Below, piece after piece: positions 1 through 7,474 of a stretch of DNA of 28,536 nt (the first letter of the stretch is position 1; each line of letters begins with the position of its first letter). Made by a program: the position numbers and the translations under genes. A model generated the notes under the pieces. The model did not search any database and had not been told where the DNA came from. It saw only the letters and a list, made by a program, of their open reading frames with translations. The DNA lies in the IMG/VR virus record IMGVR_UViG_3300050821_012041, positions 1 to 28,536 of that record; one strand, written 5' to 3'. This stretch comes from a virus.

Positions 1-244
1 TATTTGGATTAATGAAGTTTGTTCCATAACAAATAGTGTCTTGTACATGCTGTTGACTAGAATGACGAACCGTAGAAGTAAACGGACAAAGCTGCCCATC
101 ATAACGCCTTTTTAAAAGCAAAACTCGTTCATGGCCAGCAGCACTCAACCATTTAAGGCGATCTCTTATAGACGTAAAATAATATTCGAAGTTCGTCTGC
201 CCATGATTTGTTACGTCGGGGAGTATTTCAAATATATGCCCCAT
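1..244 (-). CDS. Partial phage structural-type protein (N-terminal 81 residues)
   Basis: An open frame begins with ATG at 244 and runs off the left edge without a stop. An AAGGAA ribosome binding site lies about 10 bases upstream. The start MGHIFEILPDVTNHG is followed by a basic stretch (VLLLKRRYDGQLCP) and then CYGTNF near the edge. The order 'basic KRR.DG..CP, then CYGT.F' resembles a protein often found among virion genes of large phages, where paired cysteines precede a 'CYGTGF' motif; that resemblance is from memory and the function is unknown. The gene sits directly behind the GIY-YIG gene (stop at 248-250). Its first four codons (MGHI) repeat the first four codons in front of the endonuclease (VGHI), suggesting that this gene was interrupted at its start. 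Confidence 0.7.
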   Translation of the reverse strand, partial: MGHIFEILPDVTNHGQTNFEYYFTSIRDRLKWLSAAGHERVLLLKRRYDGQLCPFTSTVRHSSQQHVQDTICYGTNFINPN

Positions 245-247
245 TAG

Positions 248-826
248 TTATTTTCCTTTTGTTCTTTGTTTCTTCCAACGCAATTTTTGAGCATTGCTTT
301 GATGCTCACGTTGTTCTGGAGTCCATTTCTTTCCTCGATGTTTTAAGCCACCAAGAATTAATGCTTTTCTCCATATTTTACTTTCTCTTCGAGCTTTTAC
401 ATTATTCTTTTTATGTTCATCTGTTTGTGAAATCCCCAAATGTGCAACTCGCATTTTTTGTTTAGTTTCTTCAGAATGTTTTAACCCCATGTTATTTTGA
501 GCTATTTTACGTATATTGAATCCTATTTTTCTATTTGCACTATTATAATAATCAATCCAATATTGTTCTCTTTGCTCTAACAATTCCTTGGTAGGATTTT
601 TAATAATTTCTACAATCTTAAATTCAAAAGCTTCTTCACCATATTTGTTCCAAAAATTCTGAAGCCTTTTATTTGAGTGTGTATTTTTATTTAACTTTAT
701 TCTGTGTTCAGACCAACGTTTAAAAAACAACAAGGCAGAACCAACATATACTCTTCCACTAAGAGTGTGGGTTATTGAGTAAATTCCACCCAATTTATAA
801 AATGAATCATCCATTATATGGCCCAC
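248..826 (-). CDS. Free-standing GIY-YIG homing endonuclease
   Basis: The frame is open further upstream, but GTG at 826 is the best start: an AAGGAG lies six bases before it. ATG at 814 is a second option. From the GTG the catalytic domain shows G-I-Y at residues 14-16, Y-V-G at 27-29, the active-site Arg at 37 and the metal-binding Glu at 87 (in QREQYW), with the typical WNKYGEEAF block between. A NUMOD3-like DNA-binding segment follows (GLKHSEETKQKMRVAHLG), and the tail is basic and rich in Lys/Arg. At 192 residues the size is usual for free-standing phage members, which nick or cut DNA and spread by gene conversion. I see no intron core next to it. The start codon and ribosome binding site appear to be borrowed from the downstream gene it interrupts. 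Confidence 0.9.
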   Translation of the reverse strand: MGHIMDDSFYKLGGIYSITHTLSGRVYVGSALLFFKRWSEHRIKLNKNTHSNKRLQNFWNKYGEEAFEFKIVEIIKNPTKELLEQREQYWIDYYNSANRKIGFNIRKIAQNNMGLKHSEETKQKMRVAHLGISQTDEHKKNNVKARRESKIWRKALILGGLKHRGKKWTPEQREHQSNAQKLRWKKQRTKGK

Positions 827-836
827 GTTTATCTCC

Positions 837-1514
837 TTATACTTTTGCGATGACCCACCAACCAGGAACACTGCCATCGGCTACGATGGTAATGGATGAA
901 TACTGGGCTGATAAGGTGAATGTAGCGGCCCCATCTATAGTTTGAGCTGTGAAAGCAGTTATCACTACATGATTAGCTGAAACATCTGTTTTTTTGAACG
1001 TGAATCTATAGGAGCTAACTACGGTTGCGTCCGGCAATGATACCGTTATGGCACCTCCAGTTGCATCACAAGGAAATACTTCCCCAACAGCCGTGAACGG
1101 ATTAAAAGATGACGTTTGTGGAAATATAGAAGGAGCCACCAAGGCGGTTCCGAGATCTGGCGAAATGGCGAATGCGTTAACTCCTGGGGTTCCAAAGACC
1201 TGGAAGTTACCACTATCGAACTGAAGTGAATTTGCCCCGCCATTAGTTATGACAAAGTTATTTGCTGCTGCCCTAAAAATACCACTGTTTGTTTCTGCGC
1301 TAAAAGCAATACCTGGAGCTGATAAAGTACCATCTGAAATAAGAAGCGCACCTGTAATGGAGTCACCAGCCTTATTTACAGGAGTATAACCGATATTTGA
1401 AACTGCTGCACCACTAGCTAATTTTGCAGCAGTAACTGACGCTGTTTCAATCTTAGCCGAAGTTAAAGTAGCATCTTGCGATTGTGTGTCAAGTCTAATT
1501 TGCGTAGTTCCCAT
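837..1514 (-). CDS. Tail fibre-type structural protein
   Basis: A 225-residue protein preceded by TAAGGAGATACATATATG, a strong ribosome binding site. The N-terminus carries the 'SAKIETASVTAAKLASGAA' type of segment common in phage fibres, followed by 'SNIGYTPVNKAGDSITGALL', the usual G-Y-T/P-V-N-K-A-G-D fibre repeat. The C-terminal half is rich in Thr, Ser, Ala and Gly and probably all beta. This composition fits an elongated trimeric fibre or appendage; the exact role is not recognisable. Its stop codon overlaps the ribosome binding site used by the GIY-YIG gene behind it. Confidence 0.75.
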   Translation of the reverse strand: MGTTQIRLDTQSQDATLTSAKIETASVTAAKLASGAAVSNIGYTPVNKAGDSITGALLISDGTLSAPGIAFSAETNSGIFRAAANNFVITNGGANSLQFDSGNFQVFGTPGVNAFAISPDLGTALVAPSIFPQTSSFNPFTAVGEVFPCDATGGAITVSLPDATVVSSYRFTFKKTDVSANHVVITAFTAQTIDGAATFTLSAQYSSITIVADGSVPGWWVIAKV

Positions 1515-1544
1515 ATATGTATCTCCTTAATTTATCAAATTATT

Positions 1545-2297
1545 TTAGTGCCAATACGTTGCAAGCAATACGCTTCCAGTCGTAGGAGCAGTATTAAATG
1601 TAATTGTAGCTCCTGAAATTGTGTAATCATTTCCTATACCAGCATTTTGAAGCAACCCGTTTAGAAAAACCATTTCCGAACCGACTGGAGCAGGTACATG
1701 TGCCAATGTAAAAGTAACATTTGAACTATTAATAGCTCCAGATGGAATTTCTCTCGTTGCTAAATGATTTGAAATACCAGTTGAAATTGAAGTAACACCT
1801 GTATTGGTAATGCCCACATCTCCGCTTACAGTTACAGGTGTGGCTACATTTGACCCATTACCAACTAAAATCTCTGCGCTAGGTAATGCCGCTAATTTAC
1901 TGTAGGAAATGGCCGCAGTTGCATTAACATCAGCATTAACTATTTGCCCCCAACCAGAAAGAAGAAAGTTGGAAGTTGTGCCAGTATCAAGAATTGTATA
2001 TGTTCTAGAAGCAGCAGGAGCAGTAGATGAAATTGTAATAGTATTAGTAGTGCCAAGAGTAATTTGATTTGTAGTATTAGAAAGAGTAATACTGTTTGAA
2101 GACGATGACCCCGCCAAAGAAGCTGATCCACTTCTAACAGTAATAACTGTGGTTCCCGTAGCATCTTTAATATAAACACCCTCTCCAGATCCTGGAAATG
2201 GCTGTAAAGTAAGTTTATCTACCTTTCCCTGCACATTAGAAATATCTACTGTTCCGTTAGCACTAGTAGTTCCATTTACTTCATAAATTGTTCCCAT
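1545..2297 (-). CDS. Tail fibre-type protein with a duplicated C-terminal module
   Basis: A 250-residue, Thr/Ser/Asn-rich beta protein. The middle region holds 'SSNSITLSNTTNQITLGTTN' and then 'GWGQIVNADVNATAAISYSK', which is typical of phage fibre shafts. The last ~70 residues (IPSGAINSSNVTFTLAHVP to the end) form a module with FLNG, GNDYTISG and TAPTTGSVLL blocks. The same module ends the neighbouring 159-residue protein, and a diverged copy ends the 447-residue fibronectin-like protein. The DNA of two parts of the module is identical in the two neighbours (77 and 63 bases), so the copying is recent or maintained by gene conversion. Probably a virion appendage protein. Confidence 0.75.
   Translation of the reverse strand: MGTIYEVNGTTSANGTVDISNVQGKVDKLTLQPFPGSGEGVYIKDATGTTVITVRSGSASLAGSSSSNSITLSNTTNQITLGTTNTITISSTAPAASRTYTILDTGTTSNFLLSGWGQIVNADVNATAAISYSKLAALPSAEILVGNGSNVATPVTVSGDVGITNTGVTSISTGISNHLATREIPSGAINSSNVTFTLAHVPAPVGSEMVFLNGLLQNAGIGNDYTISGATITFNTAPTTGSVLLATYWH
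1564..1640. repeat. Direct repeat A, copy 1 (77 bp)
   Basis: Identical base for base to 2351-2427. It encodes the GNDYTISGATITFNTAP part of the shared C-terminal module, close to the 3' end of the 250-residue fibre gene. Identity includes all third codon positions. Confidence 0.95.
1691..1753. repeat. Direct repeat B, copy 1 (63 bp)
   Basis: Identical to 2475-2537. It encodes EIPSGAINSSNVTFTLAHVP, the beginning of the shared C-terminal module. The ~50 bases between repeats A and B differ between the two copies. Confidence 0.93.
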
Positions 2298-2331
2298 ATT
2301 TATTTCTCCTAAAAATAATTTTAAATCTGTC

Positions 2332-2811
2332 TTACATTATATAATCAATCAGCAATACGCTTCCAGTCGTAGGAGCAGTATTAAATGTAATTGTAGCTCC
2401 TGAAATTGTGTAATCATTTCCTATACCCTTATGTTGTCGTAGGCCATTCAAAAATAGAGAGTCTGTATTTGCGACAGGTACATGTGCCAATGTAAAAGTA
2501 ACATTTGAACTATTAATAGCTCCAGATGGAATTTCTCCAATAACAAAATTTGAGGCTGAAAAAGTGTTTGTATATCCAGATTCAAAGGATGATGTATCAA
2601 TTGTTGCTGCAACAATAAGGCTCCCTCTAGAGACCATTCCACGTAGATAAAGTTGCATTGCAATAAGATCATCTTCTGTAACAACAGATAACAAATCCAA
2701 TGTGGCGAGTGATGCTACTACTATTGGAGTTAAGTTCTGCTCAAGTCCAGGAATTTTTAAAGTAAGAGTATATGGAGTATTATTGGTAATAGAGCGAATA
2801 ATTAATGCCAT
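2332..2811 (-). CDS. Tail/appendage protein, paralogue of two neighbours
   Basis: A 159-residue mosaic of two modules. Residues 1-75 (RSITNNTPYTL...LATLDLLSVVTEDDLIAMQ...G) match the N-terminus of the 191-residue protein at 15599-16174 (RSVTN...SATLDLLSVMSSETLHAMQ). Residues ~90-159 match the C-terminus of the 250-residue protein immediately downstream (SGAINSSNVTFTLAHVP, FLNG, GNDYTISG). This makes it a natural hybrid of a docking-type N-terminus and an exchangeable distal end. Function beyond 'virion appendage' is inference. Confidence 0.7.
   Translation of the reverse strand: MALIIRSITNNTPYTLTLKIPGLEQNLTPIVVASLATLDLLSVVTEDDLIAMQLYLRGMVSRGSLIVAATIDTSSFESGYTNTFSASNFVIGEIPSGAINSSNVTFTLAHVPVANTDSLFLNGLRQHKGIGNDYTISGATITFNTAPTTGSVLLIDYIM
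2351..2427. repeat. Direct repeat A, copy 2 (77 bp)
   Basis: Second identical copy of 1564-1640, inside the 3' end of the 159-residue gene, 787 bp away in the same orientation and the same reading phase. Confidence 0.95.
2475..2537. repeat. Direct repeat B, copy 2 (63 bp)
   Basis: Second identical copy of 1691-1753. Repeats A and B keep nearly the same spacing in both genes, so each gene carries one module with a variable centre. Confidence 0.93.
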
Positions 2812-2912
2812 GATTGCATCCTTATTTATTTTTGTATAAAAAATCTCAAGAACCGTAAATATTTAATTTACAATTCACGAAATCTTTTACTATAAAGTAC
2901 TAAAAGTTGGAG

Positions 2913-3188
2913 TTATTTAGAAGTAGGTGATTGCTGAAGATAAATATCAGAAGCTTCAATAGCACCTTGAAGTTTATGTTTCTTAATAATTAAATTCTTC
3001 AACTCTTCTTCACGAACTTCAATAGCATCTTTAACATTAGCTAATTGTTTGCGAAAGTCTTCTTTTGAAGTGGAAACTTTAGTTCGAAGAGCTTCCAGAG
3101 CTAATGTATCTTTATGCGCTGTTGGTGTTGTTTCTATCACTTGTGCATCTTGAATATTCTTTTCTTTATCTTTTTTAAAAAGATTCAT
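2913..3188 (-). CDS. Small coiled-coil protein, unknown function
   Basis: A 91-residue protein, highly charged, opening with MNLFKKDKEKNIQDAQ. From about residue 30 to 85 the Leu/Ile spacing and the dense Lys/Glu content predict a helical coiled coil (KEDFRKQLANVKDAIEVREE). It has no signal peptide or membrane segment. A good sigma70-like promoter lies just upstream (3230-3258), so it may be the first gene of its own transcript. A similar small coiled-coil gene sits at 12267-12464 among the tail genes; both could be chaperones or assembly factors, but that is inference. Confidence 0.7.
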   Translation of the reverse strand: MNLFKKDKEKNIQDAQVIETTPTAHKDTLALEALRTKVSTSKEDFRKQLANVKDAIEVREEELKNLIIKKHKLQGAIEASDIYLQQSPTSK

Positions 3189-3229
3189 TTCTTATCTCCT
3201 ATGATTATTTTACTGCGTATGTATATACT

Positions 3230-3258
3230 ACTATATCATACCCCGTCAAATTTTGCAA
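3230..3258 (-). promoter_or_regulatory. Sigma70-like promoter with extended -10
   Basis: On the minus strand TTGCAA (3258-3253) is followed by a 17-base spacer and TATAGT (3235-3230), with TGA directly before the -10 (extended -10). It lies in the gap between the 222-residue fibre gene and the 91-residue coiled-coil gene and points at the latter, about 40 bases upstream of its start. Confidence 0.6.
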
Positions 3259-3267
3259 TCCTATTTT

Positions 3268-3936
3268 TTACCCAATTAAAACCCAGGCTGTTCCATTCCA
3301 TAATTCCGCTTGGTGTGTATCTGTCCTATAAAAAACTTGACCTTCCGCAGGGCTTACGGGTTCGCTGGTTCCCTTGTGTAAAACCAGATTAAGAATTTGA
3401 TTCTGTCCCATATCCAGTGTTCCAGACATGGTTCCACCAGTTAAAGCCAAATCTAAACTTGCATGTCCTGCTAAAGATGCAGTTATTGTTCCTGCTGAGA
3501 AGTTGCTGGACCCATCTCTTTTTACTATGGTAGAAGGAGTATTTAAATTAGTGGCGGCATTTGCGGCCAGTTCAGCGTTGTGAATATTTGATGCGCTACT
3601 CCCGCCCACAGACAACACAGTTGTTAAACCAATATTGGAAATGGATACATCCCCAGTTACTGCTGTATCGGTAGCGACATTGCTTGCATTGCCGACAAAG
3701 ATATGGGATGAGGCAAGTGCTGTGGATAGTTCCCCAGTTGCATTAATCGTAATGGCTTGCCCAACTTGAGAGAGCGTAATATGTGCCCCAGAAACAAATT
3801 GAACATTGCCAGTTAAGTTAGGGTTACTGTCTGCATTTACAGACAACACCGCAGCATTAAATGCTAAAAGAGGTGCTGTTACGGACCCCAGAGTAAGCTG
3901 TTCAGAAGCATTTATGTGGTTAAAATTAAGTGTCAT
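3268..3936 (-). CDS. Tail fibre-type protein
   Basis: A 222-residue beta-rich protein. It has blocks common in phage fibres and host-range proteins: NVQFVSGAHITLSQ, 'NASNVATDTAVTGDVSISNIG', 'AELAANAATNLNTPSTIVKR', 'LTGGTMSGTLDMGQNQILNL' and a C-terminal 'GQVFYRTDTHQAELWNGTAW'. The last two are classic phage fibre motifs (G-T-M-S-G-x-L-x-M/G-x-N-x-I and F-Y-x-T-D-x-x-x-x-x-x-W-N-G-x-x-W). It precedes a short intergenic gap holding a promoter. Confident as a fibre or appendage, unsure of the receptor. Confidence 0.8.
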   Translation of the reverse strand: MTLNFNHINASEQLTLGSVTAPLLAFNAAVLSVNADSNPNLTGNVQFVSGAHITLSQVGQAITINATGELSTALASSHIFVGNASNVATDTAVTGDVSISNIGLTTVLSVGGSSASNIHNAELAANAATNLNTPSTIVKRDGSSNFSAGTITASLAGHASLDLALTGGTMSGTLDMGQNQILNLVLHKGTSEPVSPAEGQVFYRTDTHQAELWNGTAWVLIG

Positions 3937-3945
3937 AATGACCTC

Positions 3946-5289
3946 TTAGTATCTGACGTATTCTATACGAACAGTATCTCCAGATTCAGGAGCTGCTAGA
4001 AAAGTAAATTGCTGAGGGGGATTTAAAATATAATCTGAGATTAGTGACAATTTTGCACCGTTTAAAAATACTGACAATGTGTTGGATTTATATGGATACG
4101 CTGTAGTAAATAATGTATTTCCTTGAACAAGAACATCCCCACTATGCATTCCAGTTGTTGAAGAAACAACTAAATGAGTAGCGTCTGTTACTGTAATAAC
4201 TGTAAAAGAAATGGATGCAGTTGAATCTACCGCAGCCCCCGTTGTCCAACCAGTAGTACTGCCCACTACCAAATGCGTAGCATCCGTAACAGTGGTAATT
4301 GAAGTACTGATTCCATTTATTAGCCCACTAGGAGTTTCATTGTTAATAATATCTCCCGCTAAAATAACCGTTGGGAAAGGTTGTTCCTCAAACGAATGGA
4401 AGGACATATCCTGTGTTGGATTTGCAGTATCTAATGAACTTTCATTTCCACCATTGTCTAACGCTGTTACAATATAATAATAAACTAATCCAAAAGTAAA
4501 TGGTACGTGATCAATATAAGAAGTTACATTTGCTGCCGTACTATTAAGCAGTGCAAAAGAACTAATGTCAGTAGGGGAAGAACTTCTATATATTTTGTAG
4601 GCAACAATATTGTTTTCAATATTTGGAGCCCATTCCAATAGAAAGCCTCTGTCATCTAATAGATTTGTTACTTGTAAAGCCCTAACATTGGCTGGCCCTG
4701 CTAAAGTTGTAACAGGCCCTAAAGAAACAAAAGATGTTTGAACAAGCACTGAATTTCGTGCTTTTACTTGCCCATAATAAATAGTGCTTGGTAGAAGATT
4801 TACAAATTGGTGTGTTTGTGCTGTAATCCATCCTGAATCAATAACACCACTTGTAAAACTTGGGTCTGGAGAAAGTTGAACATCAAATTGTGTTCCAGAT
4901 GGATTTCCATTTTGAAGCCAAAAAGCTGTAACAGTTGTGGAAAAGATGGCTTGATAAGGTTGATTGACGGGTGACGTGGCTAAAGTGGTGGCAGAAGCTG
5001 CCGGACCAAATCCTGTTTCTCCAGTACCCATAGAATCTAGTGCTGCTGCCAATGCTACGGAAGCAGTTGTATTGGGCGGAAGACTAGAAACACTTTGGGA
5101 CGCTCCTAAAAGAAAAATTGGAGAAACTGAAAGACCACCTGAACCATCACAATAGAAAGTCGAGGTATTGTAAGAGACCATGAACACATAAAATGTTCCA
5201 CCAGGATTACCGTCTGCATTTCTAGTAATTGTAAACCCAGAAGAAGTTATGGCTGAAATTGTGGGTGCAACTGGTGTAAAAAGAGGCAT
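3946..5289 (-). CDS. Fibronectin type III-like tail/appendage protein
   Basis: A 447-residue protein. The N-terminal ~90 residues (VAPTISAITSSGFTI...ADGNPGGTFYVF) have fibronectin III/Ig-like character and match the N-terminus of the 270-residue protein at 5869-6681. A second fibronectin III-like domain follows at about 105-195 (STIYYGQVKARNS) and a third at about 200-285 (GFLLEWAPNIENNIVAYKIY, then YYYIVTALDNGGNES). Residues ~310-385 contain two copies of a 'TVTDATHLVV(G/S)STTG' repeat. The end (LSVFLNGAKLSLISDYILN...GDTVRIEY) is a diverged copy of the C-terminal module shared by the two neighbouring fibre genes. Ig/Fn3 domains are usual on phage surface proteins, where they may bind cell-surface sugars. 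It overlaps its upstream neighbour by one base (TAATG). Confidence 0.8.
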   Translation of the reverse strand: MPLFTPVAPTISAITSSGFTITRNADGNPGGTFYVFMVSYNTSTFYCDGSGGLSVSPIFLLGASQSVSSLPPNTTASVALAAALDSMGTGETGFGPAASATTLATSPVNQPYQAIFSTTVTAFWLQNGNPSGTQFDVQLSPDPSFTSGVIDSGWITAQTHQFVNLLPSTIYYGQVKARNSVLVQTSFVSLGPVTTLAGPANVRALQVTNLLDDRGFLLEWAPNIENNIVAYKIYRSSSPTDISSFALLNSTAANVTSYIDHVPFTFGLVYYYIVTALDNGGNESSLDTANPTQDMSFHSFEEQPFPTVILAGDIINNETPSGLINGISTSITTVTDATHLVVGSTTGWTTGAAVDSTASISFTVITVTDATHLVVSSTTGMHSGDVLVQGNTLFTTAYPYKSNTLSVFLNGAKLSLISDYILNPPQQFTFLAAPESGDTVRIEYVRY

Positions 5290-5843
5290 TAGGCTACCTC
5301 CCCATCATTAACAGACTCTGGAGTATTTTCTATTTTTTCAACAGTATCTAAATCTACAGCAATCAAATCAATTCGGATATTTTCCCAAAAAGGTTCATTT
5401 GTTTCAGGATTAATGAACGAAGCTTCTATCATATTATCAAAGCTTAAAAGCTCTGCTTGTCCATCAACGACTTTATTTACTTCCGCAACAATACCACGAG
5501 GAAAATTTAATATATAATTTTCACACACTGGTTTTCCAAGAGACCCAACACAATAAATTCCATTGGTGTCTTTAACTACTGTAGCTTTCACTTCCACATC
5601 TCGATTTAAATAAACTAAATCTCCAGACTTAAGTTCTACAGCAGCTACTTTATATATTTTCTCCACGTCAAGAGAAGCAACTTTTTCCACGAGGTTTTCC
5701 CCAAAACCTTCAGTAATAAATAAACCGAAATCGGAAGCAAGAATATTATCTTCCGAATCTATGTTAATCGTAAACGACACTTTATAAGTGCCATGAAGCG
5801 GCTTTTTGCCGCTGGCCTCTGAGAATGGAAGTTTTTCGCTCAT
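5289..5843 (-). CDS. Hypothetical structural-region protein, 184 residues
   Basis: A 184-residue acidic protein, unlike its neighbours in composition (fewer Thr/Ser, more Glu/Asp/Val). It starts MSEKLPFSEASGKKPLHGTY and ends in an acidic tail (TPESVNDGEVA). Alternating beta-strand-like segments (YKVSFTINIDSEDNI, DLVYLNRDVEVKATVV) suggest a compact beta domain. No motif is recognised. It lies between two Fn3-like appendage genes and is coupled to the downstream one by TAATG, so a virion or assembly role is plausible but not shown. Confidence 0.65.
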   Translation of the reverse strand: MSEKLPFSEASGKKPLHGTYKVSFTINIDSEDNILASDFGLFITEGFGENLVEKVASLDVEKIYKVAAVELKSGDLVYLNRDVEVKATVVKDTNGIYCVGSLGKPVCENYILNFPRGIVAEVNKVVDGQAELLSFDNMIEASFINPETNEPFWENIRIDLIAVDLDTVEKIENTPESVNDGEVA

Positions 5844-5868
5844 AGTGCTGCTCCTGTATGGGGATTTA

Positions 5869-6681
5869 TTACGATGGAGAATTCCAATTGAAACTTGAAC
5901 CTAAACTAATTTTTAAAAATTGCCCGATCTGCGATTGATACCTGGGGCTTGAGATGCCAAAAGCTCCTTGTGCAAAAATCTGTGTTTTCTTAAAATTCGT
6001 AATCATATGACGATAAAATTCTAACATATTCTGATAACTTTGGGAAATCTTTCCAGTCTGATCAATATTCAACGAAAGTCCATTATCATTGTAATTAAAA
6101 TCTTGAAGTGTTGCAGACATTTGAAAGAAAAGCTCAGCCATTAAACTAATACCGAAATATAAAAGAGGCAATGCGGCAGGAGTTAAGGTATCTGTCGTAA
6201 ATCCTTGTAGAGGTGGAAATAAATTGATGTCAGCCAAAACTACTTCAGCAAATGCCAATATGCGTTCATCGCTACAATTCACACTAAATTTCTCAGGCAT
6301 TAACAATCTACTTTGATTAATAATCTGTTGTTGCTGCGGTGTAAAAGCTCCTTGCGGAGAAACATTGGCCGTTAAGGAGGTAAACATAGTAAAAGGTCCA
6401 TAAGCCGTAGCATTAGACCCTTGGGCATCAGTAGCGGCAGAAGCAGAAACCAAGTATTGCGTTCCAGGAGCTGTGTTAACAACTGTAATTGTCTGAAGAT
6501 TATTATACATGTTAGCGATAGTGAGTAAGCCACTACTAGTAACATAACTAATAATTCCATTATAAATTACACGGAAGCTGTAAAAAGTACCAACAGGATT
6601 ACTATCTGCACCAGTGGAAACAGTGAAGGTCGTACTAGAAATTCCACTTATAATGGGTGCAACTGGTAAATTTAAAGGCAT
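5869..6681 (-). CDS. Fn3-like N-terminal domain protein of the tail region
   Basis: A 270-residue protein. Residues 1-90 (VAPIISGISSTTFTV...ADSNPVGTFYSFRVIYN) are paralogous to the start of the 447-residue protein at 3946-5289. The C-terminal part is different: largely helical (FTPQQQQIINQSRLLMPEKF, LLYFGISLMAELFFQMSATL) and ending GAFGISSPRYQSQIGQFLKI. That helical part resembles connector or neck-type proteins more than fibres, but I cannot name a family. The shared N-terminal module suggests a common attachment point on the virion. Confidence 0.65.
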   Translation of the reverse strand: MPLNLPVAPIISGISSTTFTVSTGADSNPVGTFYSFRVIYNGIISYVTSSGLLTIANMYNNLQTITVVNTAPGTQYLVSASAATDAQGSNATAYGPFTMFTSLTANVSPQGAFTPQQQQIINQSRLLMPEKFSVNCSDERILAFAEVVLADINLFPPLQGFTTDTLTPAALPLLYFGISLMAELFFQMSATLQDFNYNDNGLSLNIDQTGKISQSYQNMLEFYRHMITNFKKTQIFAQGAFGISSPRYQSQIGQFLKISLGSSFNWNSPS

Positions 6682-6693
6682 GTTAAATCCTTA

Positions 6694-6960
6694 TTAGAAG
6701 TTCGCTGATACAACCTCGTCAACCGTAAAAACTTGTGTTGCCGTTCCCAAGACAGTAGTATTAAAATCACTCAAATTTGCAGATTGAGTAGAAGTTAAAG
6801 GTGGAGCATAAAAAATCTTAGTTGCCCAAATAATTTGGTTGGCTAATGTAGAATCCACTTTATACACAATATAAGCAGTACTCGTATTTATATAATACGC
6901 TGTTCCTGTTTTTGCTTTCCATTCTGTATAAGTTAAATTGTAAATCTGAATGTTTGCCAT
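6694..6960 (-). CDS. Small tail-region protein, 88 residues
   Basis: An 88-residue protein beginning MANIQIYNLTYTEWKAKTGT. The 'I.N..Y..WK' start recalls the openings of the 179-residue protein at 9965-10504 (RIANVSYSQWKSII) and the 216-residue protein at 7475-8125, so it may be the shortest member of the same N-terminal docking family. No catalytic or membrane motif is seen. Confidence 0.6.
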   Translation of the reverse strand: MANIQIYNLTYTEWKAKTGTAYYINTSTAYIVYKVDSTLANQIIWATKIFYAPPLTSTQSANLSDFNTTVLGTATQVFTVDEVVSANF

Positions 6961-6976
6961 AAATTTTCTCCTGTAT

Positions 6977-7474
6977 TTACTTTACTCTCCATATTAAAGT
7001 TTGGGCTGCTACTTCATCCGGCGTAATAAATCCATTCTTTTCTGTTTTGAATATAATTCCTGCTGCTTTTTCTGAATTGGTAACATAAGTAGAACAAACT
7101 TCTGCGTGTTTAAATTGAATCCATCCAAATAAGAAACTTGGTAAATCATACCACTCATTTAAATGATCTTCTGCCCAATGAATTGCATCTAATTGTTGTC
7201 GAGGCGTGACATTCTTTACACGAAATAATTGTACATCATATTTTTTATTATATTCTTCCCAATCTATTTTAGAAATTCTTGTTTTTGGCCACACGGCTTC
7301 CATAACAAATAGGGGATCAAAGGCTACTAATGCAACATGACAATAAGGAACTTTAGTGGGAGCCATCCCCATGACTTTTTGACCCCATCCAATAAATTTA
7401 TCCGTAAGGGATGAAGAAGGCTTTACTTTAAAAAGTAAAATGTCACTAGGATGAAGATCTTCTTGCATAACCAT
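6977..7474 (-). CDS. Permuted papain-like (NlpC/P60-related, YiiX type) hydrolase
   Basis: A 165-residue protein. It has the order His before Cys that marks the circularly permuted papain-like branch of NlpC/P60: His46 in YCHVALVAF, an acidic residue at 59 (VMEAVWP), and Cys127 in AEVCSTYV. 'PSDILLFKVKPSSSLTDKFIGW' at 9-30 is the typical D-I-L-L-F opening strand followed by a helix. Members of this group cleave peptide or amide bonds and some phage members act on cell-wall peptides. No signal peptide or membrane segment is seen. Its place among tail genes would fit a virion-carried wall-degrading enzyme, but a lipid-directed or other amidase role is also possible. Confidence 0.7.
   Translation of the reverse strand: MVMQEDLHPSDILLFKVKPSSSLTDKFIGWGQKVMGMAPTKVPYCHVALVAFDPLFVMEAVWPKTRISKIDWEEYNKKYDVQLFRVKNVTPRQQLDAIHWAEDHLNEWYDLPSFLFGWIQFKHAEVCSTYVTNSEKAAGIIFKTEKNGFITPDEVAAQTLIWRVK

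Noticed and set aside
208-465. Plus-strand frame rich in Phe/Leu opposite the GIY-YIG gene
   Set aside because: Antisense shadow of the well-supported endonuclease; no start signal.
248-838. Group I intron or intein hosting the first GIY-YIG gene
   Set aside because: No conserved intron core on either side, and neighbouring frames are complete; it is free-standing.
2833-2859. Promoter TTTACG/TATACA upstream of the 159-residue gene
   Set aside because: The spacer is only 15 bases and the region is simply AT-rich; too weak to list.
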